Positions 1 to 7,845 of a stretch of 64,000 bases of DNA are shown one piece after another; position 1 is the first letter of the stretch; each line of letters begins with the position of its first letter. Both the position numbers and the translations under genes were made by a program. The notes below the pieces were generated by a model. That model was not told the origin of the DNA. It worked only from the letters and a program-made list of their open reading frames with translations, and did no database searches. The stretch comes from Stenotrophomonas sepilia (lineage in GTDB: Bacteria; Pseudomonadota; Gammaproteobacteria; Xanthomonadales; Xanthomonadaceae), in NCBI RefSeq assembly GCF_003244875.1, contig NZ_LXXZ01000002.1, positions 1 to 64,000 of the forward strand, given 5' to 3'.

Positions 1-37
1 ACAAATCGTCAACATTCAGGTATAAGCTGTTCTCCCG

Positions 38-703
38 ATGGAGACAGACACTACACGCTTGGGTCTGATCGAAGCCGGAGCTCCGTTTTCTGCTCCGGGC
101 GCCGAAGCATCGCCCAACGCCACGACGCTGCATCGCCCCGGTTCGGTCCGGCTGCTCTCGCTTGATGCCCACGGACGCGTACTGGACTGGATCACCTGGC
201 AGGATGCGGCCTGCCTCTACGCCCGCGAGGCAGTGGCCTGGACGCTTGGCGATCCCTGCCTGCACATCCACGGTGGCACCAACCGCTTCAGCGGCCTGCA
301 GAGCGGCATGGACCTGCACCCGATCATCGCTGCCCGCGGCCACGCCCGCTCCCGCGCGATCGACCCGACGCCGAACCTGACCAACCAGGCCCTGTTCGCC
401 CGCGACGCCCATCTGTGCATGTACTGCGGCCAGCAGTTCACCCGCCCGACGCTCACCCGCGACCATGTCATGCCGCTGTCCAAAGGTGGCCTGGACTGCT
501 GGGAAAACGTGGTCACCGCGTGCTTCCACTGCAATTCGCGTAAGAGCGACCGCACCCCGCAGCAGGCCGGCATGCCCCTGCTGGCAGTGCCCTACCGGCC
601 CAGCTGGATCGAGCACCTGATCCTGTCCAACCGCAACATCCTGGCCGACCAGATGGCCTTCCTGAAGGCGCAGTTGCCCAAGCGCTCGAAACTCAGCACC
701 TGA
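38..703 (+). CDS. HNH endonuclease family protein
   Basis: A 221-residue protein with a C-terminal HNH nuclease domain at about residues 125-172. The zinc-site cysteines are C127/C130 and C162/C165, the catalytic pair is D142-H143, and N157 and H164 complete the motif, with CFHCN as the closing box. The first 110 residues look like no domain I know. HNH proteins of this plan cut or nick DNA, using one metal ion for catalysis. It stands alone upstream of dxs with a 102-base gap, and no methylase, toxin or phage gene is nearby, so its biological role is open. Family is clear from the motif; function is inference. The ATG has no strong ribosome site, so the start is probable only. Confidence 0.85.
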   Translation: METDTTRLGLIEAGAPFSAPGAEASPNATTLHRPGSVRLLSLDAHGRVLDWITWQDAACLYAREAVAWTLGDPCLHIHGGTNRFSGLQSGMDLHPIIAARGHARSRAIDPTPNLTNQALFARDAHLCMYCGQQFTRPTLTRDHVMPLSKGGLDCWENVVTACFHCNSRKSDRTPQQAGMPLLAVPYRPSWIEHLILSNRNILADQMAFLKAQLPKRSKLST

Positions 704-805
704 ACGCCCGAACATGCAACCCTCACCGTCCTGTCACGGACGGCGGCGTTTGCTTGCCCCACCCCCGTTTGAGGGCGAAAATGGGCGTTCAGAAAAAGTG
801 CGAAC

Positions 806-2716
806 ATGATGATCGACTCTGCCCGCTATCCCCGCCTCGCGCGCATCCAGACACCGGATGACCTGCGCACGTTCGACGAATCCGAATTGAGGGCGGTCGC
901 CGACGAACTGCGCGCCTACCTCATCGAATCGGTGGGCAAGAGCGGAGGCCACTTCGCCGCCGGCCTGGGCGTCATCGAGCTCACCGTGGCCCTGCACTAC
1001 CTGTACCAGACCCCGGTCGACCAGCTGGTGTGGGACGTCGGTCACCAGACCTACCCGCACAAGATCCTGACCGGCCGCCGCGACGAGATCCATACCGTCA
1101 AGCAGAAGGACGGTGTCGCGCCGTTCCCGAAGCGCGAGGAAAGCGAGTACGACACCTTCGGCGTGGGCCACTCTTCCACCTCGATCTCGGCCGCGCTCGG
1201 CATGGCCATCGCCCGCCAGTCCGAAGGCGACGACCGCAAGGTCGTGGCAGTGATCGGTGACGGCGCGATGACTGCCGGCATGGCGTTCGAGGCGCTGATG
1301 CACGCTGGTGGCATGGAGCCGGAGCCGAACCTGCTGGTGATCCTCAACGACAACAACATGTCGATCTCCGAGGCAGTGGGCGGCCTGACCAAGATGCTGG
1401 GCCGAGCGACCGGCAGCCGTACGCTCAACGCGCTGCGCGAAGGTGGCAAGAAGATCCTCGGTGACAAGAAGAACAACCCGGCGCGTTTCGTGAAGCGCTG
1501 GGAAGAACACTGGAAGGGCATGTTCGTGCCCTCCACGATGTTCGAGGAAATGGGCTTCCACTACACCGGCCCGATCGACGGCCACGACATGCCGGCGCTG
1601 TTGTCCACCCTGAAGACGCTGCGCGCCTCCAAGGGCCCGAAGCTGCTGCATGTGATGACCACCAAGGGCAAGGGCTACGAGCCGGCGGAAGGCGATCAGA
1701 TCGGTTACCACGCCGTGGGCCCATTCGATCCGGACAAGGGCCTGGTGGCCAAGGCCGGGGCCAAGAAGCCGACCTATACCGATGTATTCAGCGACTGGCT
1801 GTGCGATGCCGCCGCCGCCGAGCCGCGCCTCTACGGCATCACTCCGGCCATGCGCGAAGGCTCTGGCCTGGTGCGCTTCAGCAAGGAGTACCCGCAGCGC
1901 TATTTCGACGTGGCGATCGCCGAGCAGCACGCGGTCACCCTCGCCGCCGGCATGGCCACCCAGGGGGGCAAGCCGGTGGTGGCGATCTACTCCACCTTCC
2001 TGCAGCGTGCGTACGACCAGCTGGTGCACGACGTGGCGATCCAGGATCTGGACGTGCTGTTTGCGATCGACCGCGCTGGCGTGGTCGGTCCGGACGGCGC
2101 GACCCACGCCGGCAACCTCGACCTCAGCTTCCTGCGCTGCGTGCCGAACATGGTGGTGATGGCACCCTCCAATGAAGCCGAGTGCCGGCAGATGCTCAGC
2201 ACCGGCCTGCAGCACTCAGGTCCGGCTGCCGTGCGCTACCCGCGCGGTACGGGTACCGGCGTTGCGGCCGGCACCGACCTGTCGACCCTGCCGATCGGCA
2301 AGGGCGAGCTGCGCCTGCAGGGCAACCGCATCGCCCTGCTTGCCTTCGGCAGCACCGTGCCCGCCGCCGAGCAGGTCGGCCGCGAACTGGGCCTGAGCGT
2401 GGTCAACATGCGCTTCATCAAGCCACTGGATCGCGAGCTGGTGCTGGCCATGGCCGCCCAGCACGAGGGCCTGGTCACGATCGAAGACAACGTCGTGGCC
2501 GGTGGTGCCGGTTCCGGTGTCGGTGAGCTGCTCAATGCCGAAGGCGTGCTGCGTCCGATCCTGCACCTGGGCCTGCCCGACAGCTACCAACACCACGCCA
2601 GCCGCGAGGACCTGCTGGCCGAAGCCGGTATCGATGCGGCCGGCATCCGCGCCGCCGTGCTCAAGCGTTGGCCACAGCTGGCCGCAGGCAACCCGCCGCT
2701 GAGTGCCGCGGGCTGA
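806..2716 (+). CDS. dxs: 1-deoxy-D-xylulose-5-phosphate synthase
   Basis: First enzyme of the MEP isoprenoid pathway: it condenses pyruvate and glyceraldehyde 3-phosphate to DXP using thiamine diphosphate. At 636 residues it has the usual length. The TPP motif GDG lies at residues 151-153 with the partner NDNN near 181-184. The transketolase-type central domain carries [11 protein letters not shown] near residue 372, and a C-terminal transketolase domain follows. The N-terminal half shows [14 protein letters not shown], typical of Dxs. It is transcribed alone: the HNH gene ends 102 bases upstream and a cluster of hairpins follows the stop. Two adjacent ATG codons open the frame (806 and 809), and I cannot choose between them. 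Confidence 0.97.
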   Translation: MMIDSARYPRLARIQTPDDLRTFDESELRAVADELRAYLIESVGKSGGHFAAGLGVIELTVALHYLYQTPVDQLVWDVGHQTYPHKILTGRRDEIHTVKQKDGVAPFPKREESEYDTFGVGHSSTSISAALGMAIARQSEGDDRKVVAVIGDGAMTAGMAFEALMHAGGMEPEPNLLVILNDNNMSISEAVGGLTKMLGRATGSRTLNALREGGKKILGDKKNNPARFVKRWEEHWKGMFVPSTMFEEMGFHYTGPIDGHDMPALLSTLKTLRASKGPKLLHVMTTKGKGYEPAEGDQIGYHAVGPFDPDKGLVAKAGAKKPTYTDVFSDWLCDAAAAEPRLYGITPAMREGSGLVRFSKEYPQRYFDVAIAEQHAVTLAAGMATQGGKPVVAIYSTFLQRAYDQLVHDVAIQDLDVLFAIDRAGVVGPDGATHAGNLDLSFLRCVPNMVVMAPSNEAECRQMLSTGLQHSGPAAVRYPRGTGTGVAAGTDLSTLPIGKGELRLQGNRIALLAFGSTVPAAEQVGRELGLSVVNMRFIKPLDRELVLAMAAQHEGLVTIEDNVVAGGAGSGVGELLNAEGVLRPILHLGLPDSYQHHASREDLLAEAGIDAAGIRAAVLKRWPQLAAGNPPLSAAG

Positions 2717-2717
2717 G

Positions 2718-2825
2718 GCCGATCAGGAATCCACGCATCACGGGAAGGTGCAGCCGAAGGCTCGCACCTTCCACGGTGGAAGCAGGTGGTTCCACGCCAT
2801 GCGTGGATGGCCGAACCCCGCAGGC
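2718..2825. repeat. REP-like hairpin cluster downstream of dxs
   Basis: Three nested hairpins follow the dxs stop. GAAGGTG pairs with CACCTTC at 2744-2771 with an AGCC/GGCT extension. TTCCAC pairs with GTGGAA around 2769-2782. CCACGC pairs with GCGTGG around 2793-2807. The last matches the core of another repeat at 48942-48960. They probably act as a 3' end for dxs and belong to the dispersed REP family of this genus. Confidence 0.6.
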
Positions 2826-2848
2826 CTGCCCCAGCAGGCGCCCCACGC

Positions 2849-3052
2849 TCAACCGTAACTGACCGCTTCCACGAACGCCCCGCTGGCCTCCACGCGCACG
2901 GCGGCGCGCTGCCCGGTGTCGACGAAGTGCAGGCGGGCCAGGGTCTCGGCAAAGTCATAGGCTCGTGCGCCATCACGGAACTCGATCGGCTCCGGCCTAT
3001 CCGGGTGCAGCACGCGCCACTGGCGCTGTTCGCATTGCAGGCGGATCAACAT
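2849..3052 (-). CDS. Hypothetical 67-residue protein, paralog of the gene at 3917
   Basis: Small soluble protein of unknown function. It is clearly related to the 68-residue protein encoded 0.9 kb to the right: both share QC..Q.W.VLHP near the N-terminus, a GA.A.D.A..LA..H centre and GQR..VRVEA.G..V.A near the end. The layout (a W.V strand, a helix, then a VRVEA.G strand) resembles small beta-alpha-beta families such as DUF2188, but I would not assign it. I chose the ATG at 3052 because AGGAG lies eight bases upstream; the in-frame GTG at 3061 overlaps that ribosome site. Confidence 0.65.
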   Translation of the reverse strand: MLIRLQCEQRQWRVLHPDRPEPIEFRDGARAYDFAETLARLHFVDTGQRAAVRVEASGAFVEAVSYG

Positions 3053-3205
3053 GCAGCTCACTCCTTGAGGCAGCGTATCGACGGCGGCGCGATGCTGATG
3101 CCGGCTACGGCAATCGACATCACCGGGTATCAGGGCACGCAGGGCGCCCTGATCACAGACGATACGTCGTTCAAAATGTGAGCTGTATCAGATTATTCTG
3201 ATTTT

Positions 3206-3222
3206 CACGGGTTGAACCCGTA
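3206..3222. terminator. Short palindrome after the DUF3011 gene
   Basis: ACGGG and CCCGT pair around a 5-base centre at 3208-3222, four bases beyond the DUF3011 stop. Only a short A/T-rich stretch follows on the minus strand, so this is a weak terminator candidate. Confidence 0.3.
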
Positions 3223-3226
3223 AAGC

Positions 3227-3784
3227 TCAGTTCACCTGGAACTGCGCCCTGCAGCCATCGCTCACCCAGATGCCGCGGCGATCCCAGCCCCAGCTCTGGC
3301 CTTCGATGCAGGCACTGCGCGAGTCCTGGCGGATCAGGCGCACGCCCCGGCGGATGCGGGCATCGCAGTACTCCTGCCGGTGGCCATTGGAATGGCAGGT
3401 GACCACATCGCCACCACCCCATCCATTGCCGTTGCCCCAGCCGCCGCCATTGCCGCCCCAGCCGCCGCCGCGGCGGTATTCACCAACGAATTCGGCACGG
3501 CACCCCTGTGTGACCCAGACGCCGTTGCGCGACTGGCCCCAGGTCTCACCTTCCACACAGGGCGAACCGGACAATTGGCGGATCAACCGCGCGCGGCCAT
3601 CCAGGCGGCACTCATTGCTGCGGTTCTTGACCGACTCGCAGCGCACGATGCCACTGCCATCGCGGCCGCCATAGCGGTCGTCGTCGTAGCCGTAGCCATA
3701 GCTCTGCGCCTGGGCGCCGCCGGCGGCCGCCAGCATCGGCAACAGGGTGCAGGCCAGGGTGCGCCAGGTGAGTGCCTTGCCCAT
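3227..3784 (-). CDS. Secreted DUF3011 protein
   Basis: A 185-residue exported protein of unknown function. A signal peptide (MGKALTWRTLACTLLPMLAA, cut after AQA) is followed by two DUF3011 repeats, each built on a C.S....C...G...L.RQ.S...C.EG..WG..R.G.WV..GCRA.F pattern, at about residues 48-98 and 125-185. A linker of Gly, Trp and Asn residues separates them. The even spacing of cysteines suggests disulfides in the periplasm or outside the cell. I placed the start at 3784 because a GGAG site sits eight bases upstream and the signal peptide begins there; the longer frame to 3886 adds unlikely sequence. A paralog lies at 9189-9704. Confidence 0.85.
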   Translation of the reverse strand: MGKALTWRTLACTLLPMLAAAGGAQAQSYGYGYDDDRYGGRDGSGIVRCESVKNRSNECRLDGRARLIRQLSGSPCVEGETWGQSRNGVWVTQGCRAEFVGEYRRGGGWGGNGGGWGNGNGWGGGDVVTCHSNGHRQEYCDARIRRGVRLIRQDSRSACIEGQSWGWDRRGIWVSDGCRAQFQVN

Positions 3785-3916
3785 CGAGATCTCCAGATGA
3801 ATACGATGGCGCAAGCATCCGGGATTCACGGCCCGGCGCACAGAGGGAGCGGCGATGGCAGTTGTTCCCCCATTCAAACAACTCAACCGTGGCTGACTGC
3901 ACCAAGGGGGCTGGCG

Positions 3917-4123
3917 TCACTCTCCAACGTAAAGCGCGTCTACCGTGTTGCCAAGCGCCTCGACCCGCACCGTGCTGCGCTGGCCGGTGCGGCGGTGATG
4001 CTCCAGGGCCAGCGCGGCGGCGGCATCAAAGGCGTCGGCGCCCCGCGCGTAACCCGTGGTGTCGCTCAGCTGCGGATGCAGTACGGACCAGCGCTGGGCA
4101 TTGCATTGGACGGTGATGACCAT
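3917..4123 (-). CDS. Hypothetical 68-residue protein, paralog of the gene at 2849
   Basis: Unknown function. It shares about half of its positions with the 67-residue protein at 2849-3052, most clearly W.VLHP, the central A-rich helix and GQRSTVRVEALG. An AGGAG site six bases before the ATG supports the start. The pair flanks the DUF3011 gene on the same strand, so the three may be one transcription unit broken only by gaps of 130-175 bases, or a local duplication. No signal peptide or membrane segment is seen. Confidence 0.7.
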   Translation of the reverse strand: MVITVQCNAQRWSVLHPQLSDTTGYARGADAFDAAAALALEHHRRTGQRSTVRVEALGNTVDALYVGE

Positions 4124-4361
4124 CGGAGTCTCCTGCGGATGAAAGGGTGCAGTGGCAGGCAGTTGGCCGCTTGCCGTTACACCATCAGGCTAGCGACCGC
4201 CTCCGGGATGGCCTATCAGATTTGTACGAAAATGCCGCGCCCTCGCATCGGATCTCGGCTTTCCTCACATCCCTGAGTCCGTTTAGCCCGTTCATTCCGT
4301 GATCCTTGTCACGGAGTCAGGCTGGCTTCACACTACCGTCATCAACAGGGGCCCCTTCCAC
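4124..4361. other. Intergenic stretch between divergent small genes
   Basis: This 238-base gap separates the minus-strand 68-residue gene from plus-strand genes. It is less G+C rich around 4210-4340 and holds one palindrome, CCGTG...CACGG at about 4300-4317. Promoters for both directions are expected here, but I could not pick convincing -35/-10 boxes. Confidence 0.4.
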
Positions 4362-4466
4362 ATGCGCACCTTCCTCCCGCACCAGCGTTCGACGTTGCTG
4401 AAGTTCTATTTCGTGGCCTGCTATCTGATCCTGATCGAAGAGTTGATCCGCGCCGCCGTGCATTGA
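4362..4466 (+). CDS. Putative 34-residue single-pass membrane peptide
   Basis: A very short frame: a basic N-terminus (MRTFLPHQRSTLLK), one hydrophobic segment (FYFVACYLILI) and a charged tail (EELIRAAVH). AGGGG lies about ten bases before the ATG. The amphipathic-then-hydrophobic layout with positive residues at the N-side fits a small inner-membrane protein. I do not recognise it, and chance is possible for so short a frame. Confidence 0.35.
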   Translation: MRTFLPHQRSTLLKFYFVACYLILIEELIRAAVH

Positions 4467-4524
4467 GCGCTTGCTGACGGGCTATTTGCGACAGAAAATG
4501 TCGCTTTACGCACGGAGCTCGCGC

Positions 4525-4809
4525 ATGAAGGTGCTTCTTCTGATTCCAGCGCTGCTGGTTCTGGCCGCCTGTGCCAGCCAGGACACGGCGACCGCGCGCG
4601 CTGATGCCGCTGAGGCGTCGCCAGCGACGCCGGTGGTGGGGGGCGACCGTGACGCACACGGCTGTATCGGCTCTGCTGGCTATCAATGGTGCGAACACAG
4701 CCAGCGCTGCGAGCGCCCCTGGGAACTGGCGCAGGCGCAGGGCCTGGCCAACACGGCCGAGGCCATCGACGCGTACTGCGCCAAGCCTGCCAGCCCGGCG
4801 CGCAAGTGA
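4525..4809 (+). CDS. Small lipoprotein with a GCIGSAGYQWC motif
   Basis: A 94-residue predicted outer-envelope lipoprotein. The signal peptide MKVLLLIPALLVLAAC ends in a lipobox (L-A-A-C, Cys16), then an Ala-rich linker leads to a compact C-terminal part with GCIGSAGYQWCEHSQRCE. That cysteine-containing motif recurs in small proteobacterial periplasmic proteins. I know no function. The start at 4525 is set by GGAG eight bases upstream and by the signal peptide; an upstream in-frame ATG at 4471 would bury the signal. The DUF1653 gene follows 12 bases later, so co-transcription is likely. Confidence 0.75.
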   Translation: MKVLLLIPALLVLAACASQDTATARADAAEASPATPVVGGDRDAHGCIGSAGYQWCEHSQRCERPWELAQAQGLANTAEAIDAYCAKPASPARK

Positions 4810-4821
4810 GCACGCCCTGCC

Positions 4822-5055
4822 ATGGCTGAGCTGACTCCCCTGCCCGATCTCGTCCGTGGCCGGTATCGCCACTTCAAGGGCGGCGAATACGAGGTGATCG
4901 ATATCGTCCGCAGCAGCGAGACGTTGGAACCGATGGTGCTTTATCGCGCACTCTATGGCGAAGGCGGCCTGTGGGTACGCCCCTACCCGATGTTCATCGA
5001 GCAGGTTCCGGGCGAACACGGCCCGCAGGCGCGCTTCGCTCGCATCGACGATTGA
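4822..5055 (+). CDS. DUF1653 domain protein
   Basis: A 77-residue protein consisting almost only of a DUF1653 domain. It shows G.YRHFKG..YEVI.I...SET.EP.VLYRALYG....WVRP..MF.E, the family hallmark. The function is unknown; the fold is a small beta-barrel seen alone or fused to other domains in many bacteria. It follows the lipoprotein gene closely, and the SMR transporter starts 33 bases after its stop. Confidence 0.85.
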   Translation: MAELTPLPDLVRGRYRHFKGGEYEVIDIVRSSETLEPMVLYRALYGEGGLWVRPYPMFIEQVPGEHGPQARFARIDD

Positions 5056-5088
5056 TCCGGTGCGACCCGCAGTGACCCGGAGCCCGCG

Positions 5089-5421
5089 ATGAACCCTTAT
5101 ATCTACCTGGCCGCCGCCATCGTGCTGGAAGTGATCGCCACGTCACTGCTGAAAGCCTCGGACGGCATGAGCCGGCTGTGGCCGACAGTGGGCGCGCTGG
5201 TTGGCTATGGGCTGTGCTTCTACCTGCTGTCGGTCACCATGAAGTCGGTGCCGACCGGCATCGCCTATGCAATCTGGTCCGGCGTCGGCATCGTGCTGAT
5301 TTCGCTGATCGGCCTGGTGGTGTTCAAGCAGCGGCTGGATGCACCGGCATTGATCGGGATAGGCCTGATCTGCGCCGGCGTACTGGTGATCAATCTGTTC
5401 TCGCGCAGCAGCGCGCACTGA
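5089..5421 (+). CDS. SMR-family multidrug efflux transporter (EmrE/QacE-like)
   Basis: A 110-residue inner-membrane protein with four hydrophobic segments (about residues 4-22, 33-50, 57-77 and 85-104), the standard length for small multidrug resistance pumps. The essential acidic residue is E14 in the first helix (AAAIVLEVIATSLLKAS). GIAYAIWSGVG in helix 3 is the family signature. Homodimers of such proteins exchange protons for quaternary ammonium and other cationic compounds. Substrates of this copy are not known from sequence. Confidence 0.93.
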   Translation: MNPYIYLAAAIVLEVIATSLLKASDGMSRLWPTVGALVGYGLCFYLLSVTMKSVPTGIAYAIWSGVGIVLISLIGLVVFKQRLDAPALIGIGLICAGVLVINLFSRSSAH

Positions 5422-5443
5422 AGACGCTGCTGCGCGACTGGCG

Positions 5444-5617
5444 CTAGCTGACCTTCTTCGCCACGCTCATGCCGATCAGGAACAGGACCACGGCGATGAT
5501 GATGCCTGCCCAGAACAGGAACTTGGCGATGCCCACGGCGGCGCCAGCGATGCCGCCGAAGCCCAGCACGCCCGCGATGATGCCGATGATGGCGAAGATG
5601 ATGGCCCACTTGATCAT
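5444..5617 (-). CDS. DUF1328 (YtjA-like) small membrane protein
   Basis: A 57-residue protein found by reading the minus strand directly. It starts [16 protein letters not shown], has a Gly/Ala-rich turn ([13 protein letters not shown]) and a second hydrophobic helix ([17 protein letters not shown]), and ends in KKVS. This is the DUF1328/UPF0391 pattern: two short transmembrane helices, function unknown, often induced by envelope or osmotic stress in other bacteria. It is convergent with the SMR gene, 22 bases apart. AGGGAAAGG lies shortly before the ATG. Confidence 0.85.
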   Translation of the reverse strand: MIKWAIIFAIIGIIAGVLGFGGIAGAAVGIAKFLFWAGIIIAVVLFLIGMSVAKKVS

Positions 5618-5711
5618 GTCGATCCTTTCCCTGCAGGGAATGCAAACGGTGCGATCAGGCTAGGCCGCCACCGATGCGGCGCTCGTGAACGGGCCGCGTG
5701 TGCGGCGTGAA

Positions 5712-6353
5712 TCAACGCGGCCGGAAGCGCAACAACGCCACTGCGAAGGCCAGGAACACGCTTCCCACCAGCCGCTCGAACCAGCGCCGTGCGAATGGCT
5801 TTGCAAGCCAACGGCGCAGGCCGTGGCCACCGGCTGCGTACATCACGTACCAGAACAGTTCGCAGGCCGCGAAGGTTGCCACCAGCACGCTGTACTGCAC
5901 GGCCTGGCTGCGCGACGGGTCCACGAACTGTGGCAGGAACGCTGCGGCGAACAGCAGTAGTTTGGGATTGCTCAGGCCGACCCACAGGCCGCCGCGGAAC
6001 ACCGCGCCTGCGCCATGTACCGGCGCCAGTGTGACCTCGGCAGCATCGGCCACCGCGGGTGCGGGCCGGCAACTGTCACGCCAGGCCTTGATGCCGAGCC
6101 AGGCCAGGTAGGCCACACCGAGATAGCGCAGCACCTCGAACAGCATCGGCGAGGAATGCAGCAGCGCACTCAGGCCCGCTGCGGAAGCCGCCAGCGCCAG
6201 CAGCATCGCCAGCAGGCAGCCGGCCATGGCCGGCACACTGCCACGGAACCCCAGCCCGACGCTGCGGCCAAGGATGTGCAGCATGTTGGGCCCGGGCGTC
6301 CCGCACAGCACGAAGACCGTGGCCAGGAACCACCACCAGGTATGCAGGGCCAT
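5712..6353 (-). CDS. LysE/RhtB-family amino acid exporter
   Basis: A 213-residue inner-membrane protein with about six hydrophobic segments. The family signature GTPGPNML lies near residues 17-24, and the second half has GLSNPKLLLFAAAFLPQFVD, typical of LysE/RhtB exporters of amino acids or homoserine lactones. Substrate is unknown. I start it at the ATG at 6353, which puts the first helix at the N-terminus; the reading frame is open to 6416, but the extra residues are not membrane-like. It lies between DUF1328 and clpP on the same strand with separate gaps. Confidence 0.9.
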   Translation of the reverse strand: MALHTWWWFLATVFVLCGTPGPNMLHILGRSVGLGFRGSVPAMAGCLLAMLLALAASAAGLSALLHSSPMLFEVLRYLGVAYLAWLGIKAWRDSCRPAPAVADAAEVTLAPVHGAGAVFRGGLWVGLSNPKLLLFAAAFLPQFVDPSRSQAVQYSVLVATFAACELFWYVMYAAGGHGLRRWLAKPFARRWFERLVGSVFLAFAVALLRFRPR

Positions 6354-6451
6354 ATCAGGCGTCCACTTCAGAACATCCAACCAGCATAGAGTGCGCCGGC
6401 CTGGCGCGGCACACACAGTGCAGCATGGATGCGGTGGTTACAGAGGCAGAC

Positions 6452-7060
6452 TCAGGCCGCGAGCGCGTCGCGCCGTACCAGTACCTGGTCGATCAGGCCC
6501 CATTCGCATGCCTGCTCGGCACTCATGAACCGATCGCGGTCCAGGGTCTGTTCGACCTCCTCGAAACTGCGTCCGCAATGCCGCGCATACAGCTGGGTGA
6601 TGCGCTGCTTGGTGCGCTGCATCTCCTCGGCGTGGATGAAGATGTCCGAAGCCTGGCCCTGCACCCCGCCCAGCGGCTGGTGCACATGCAGGCTGGCATT
6701 GGCCAGCGCCGCGCGGTGACCCGGCTCGCCGGCCATCAGCAGGAACGAACCCATCGACCGCGCGGTGCCCATGCACAGCGTATGCACCGGGGCCGAGATG
6801 TATTGCATCGTGTCGTACATCGCCAAGCCGCTGGAGATCACCCCGCCCGGCGAGTTGATGTACAGATGGATCGGCTTCTCCGGATTTTCAGATTCAAGGA
6901 ACAGCAGTTGCGCGCAGACCAGCGCCGATACGGTGTCATCGACTTCGCCGTTGAGAAAGATGATGCGCTCGCGCAGGAGCCGCGAGTAGATGTCATAGGA
7001 GCGCTCACCGCGCTCGCTGCGTTCCACCACCATCGGTACCAGCTGCATTCTGTCCCGCAT
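6452..7060 (-). CDS. Orphan ClpP-type protease subunit
   Basis: A 202-residue ClpP serine peptidase. The triad is present: S102 in [12 protein letters not shown]127 in HVHQPLGG and D176 in [15 protein letters not shown] at 68-73 forms the substrate-binding strand. ClpP forms two heptameric rings that degrade proteins fed by ClpX or ClpA. Two features differ from the usual housekeeping gene: it is not next to tig, clpX or lon, and the residue before the nucleophile is Arg, not Ala. It is therefore probably a second ClpP paralog; the main clpP would lie elsewhere. GGAG seven bases upstream supports the start. Confidence 0.9.
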   Translation of the reverse strand: MRDRMQLVPMVVERSERGERSYDIYSRLLRERIIFLNGEVDDTVSALVCAQLLFLESENPEKPIHLYINSPGGVISSGLAMYDTMQYISAPVHTLCMGTARSMGSFLLMAGEPGHRAALANASLHVHQPLGGVQGQASDIFIHAEEMQRTKQRITQLYARHCGRSFEEVEQTLDRDRFMSAEQACEWGLIDQVLVRRDALAA

Positions 7061-7097
7061 GTGCCTGCTCCCTGTAGCGTTCGATCCAGGCGCCGGC

Positions 7098-7448
7098 TCA
7101 CGCCGCGCGCATCACCGTGCGATGGTCATCGTTGGACGCCGGCGGTATCAGCGCGCGCCGGTCGGTGAGCCGGTGCACGATGGTCAGCACCGTTCCCCCA
7201 TCCTCATCACCGCGCAGCCGGAAACACACCAGGCTGTGCAGATGTGGGGGCTGTGCATCGCGCAAGCGGAATCCCAGCTCCCGCCCCTCCTCGCACAGGC
7301 AGGGCTGTGGATCGGCAAGATCGGCGGCAGGCAACCAGCGCTCACGCAGTGCCGGATCGAACAGTGCGCGCCAGACCCGTTCCGGTGGCACAGGCAACCG
7401 CTGCTCCATCACCAGCGCGGGAGCCGCTTCCTCCAGAACATCGTCCAT
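7098..7448 (-). CDS. SRPBCC (AHSA1-type) protein
   Basis: A 116-residue START/Bet v1-like protein. [25 protein letters not shown] near residues 16-40 is the family's first strand and helix, but the protein is shorter than typical AHSA1 members (about 140-160), and the C-terminal helix is brief. Its start codon shares one base with the ArsR stop (TGATG), so the two are translationally coupled. ArsR-SRPBCC pairs are a common arrangement in which the regulator controls the partner; the ligand is not known. Confidence 0.8.
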   Translation of the reverse strand: MDDVLEEAAPALVMEQRLPVPPERVWRALFDPALRERWLPAADLADPQPCLCEEGRELGFRLRDAQPPHLHSLVCFRLRGDEDGGTVLTIVHRLTDRRALIPPASNDDHRTVMRAA

Positions 7449-7759
7449 CAGTCCATCTCCTCCAGCAGGTTCTGCAGTGCGGACATCCGCGCCGGCCAGT
7501 AGGCCCGGTACCGCTGCAGCCAGCGACCGATGTGGGCCAGCCCGCGCGGATCGACTTCATAGTGGACGAAACGTCCCTGACGCTGCTCACGCACCAGCCC
7601 TGCATCGCGCAGCACTGCCAGGTGCTGGGACATCGCAGACTGGCTGATCGCAATGCCCTCACGTAGCGCGCTGGCATGTTGCCCGCCATCGGCCAGCTTT
7701 TCGAAGATATGGCGGCGGGTGGGGTCGGCCAGCGCCTTGAACAGGGCGTTCTCGATCAT
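7448..7759 (-). CDS. ArsR/SmtB-family transcriptional regulator
   Basis: A 103-residue winged-helix repressor. It opens ALFKALADPTRRHIFEKLADG, followed by the recognition helix region ISQSAMSQHLAVLRDAGLV and the wing EQRQGRFVHYEVDPRGL. No CXC metal site is visible in helix 3, so it is more like SdpR-type or non-metal ArsR members. It heads the operon with the SRPBCC gene. A perfect 7-6-7 palindrome at 7767-7786 lies eight bases before its start codon, so autorepression is likely. Confidence 0.9.
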   Translation of the reverse strand: MIENALFKALADPTRRHIFEKLADGGQHASALREGIAISQSAMSQHLAVLRDAGLVREQRQGRFVHYEVDPRGLAHIGRWLQRYRAYWPARMSALQNLLEEMD

Positions 7760-7766
7760 GGCCTAT

Positions 7767-7786
7767 ACATTAGCGATTACTAATGT
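7767..7786. promoter_or_regulatory. ArsR operator candidate
   Basis: ACATTAG and CTAATGT form a perfect inverted repeat with a 6-base centre, just upstream of the arsR start. Spacing and A/T content fit a dimeric ArsR binding site. The overlapping TAATGTATAGG could supply the -10 box. Confidence 0.65.
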
Positions 7787-7845
7787 GTCGTGCAAGTCCC
7801 GCATCGGTTGTGCTGCAATGACGGCTCCCTGGCATGGAGCTGAGC

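Noticed and set aside
734..2215. A minus-strand open frame across dxs
   Set aside because: It lies within a clear dxs gene and is His/Arg-rich with no domain.
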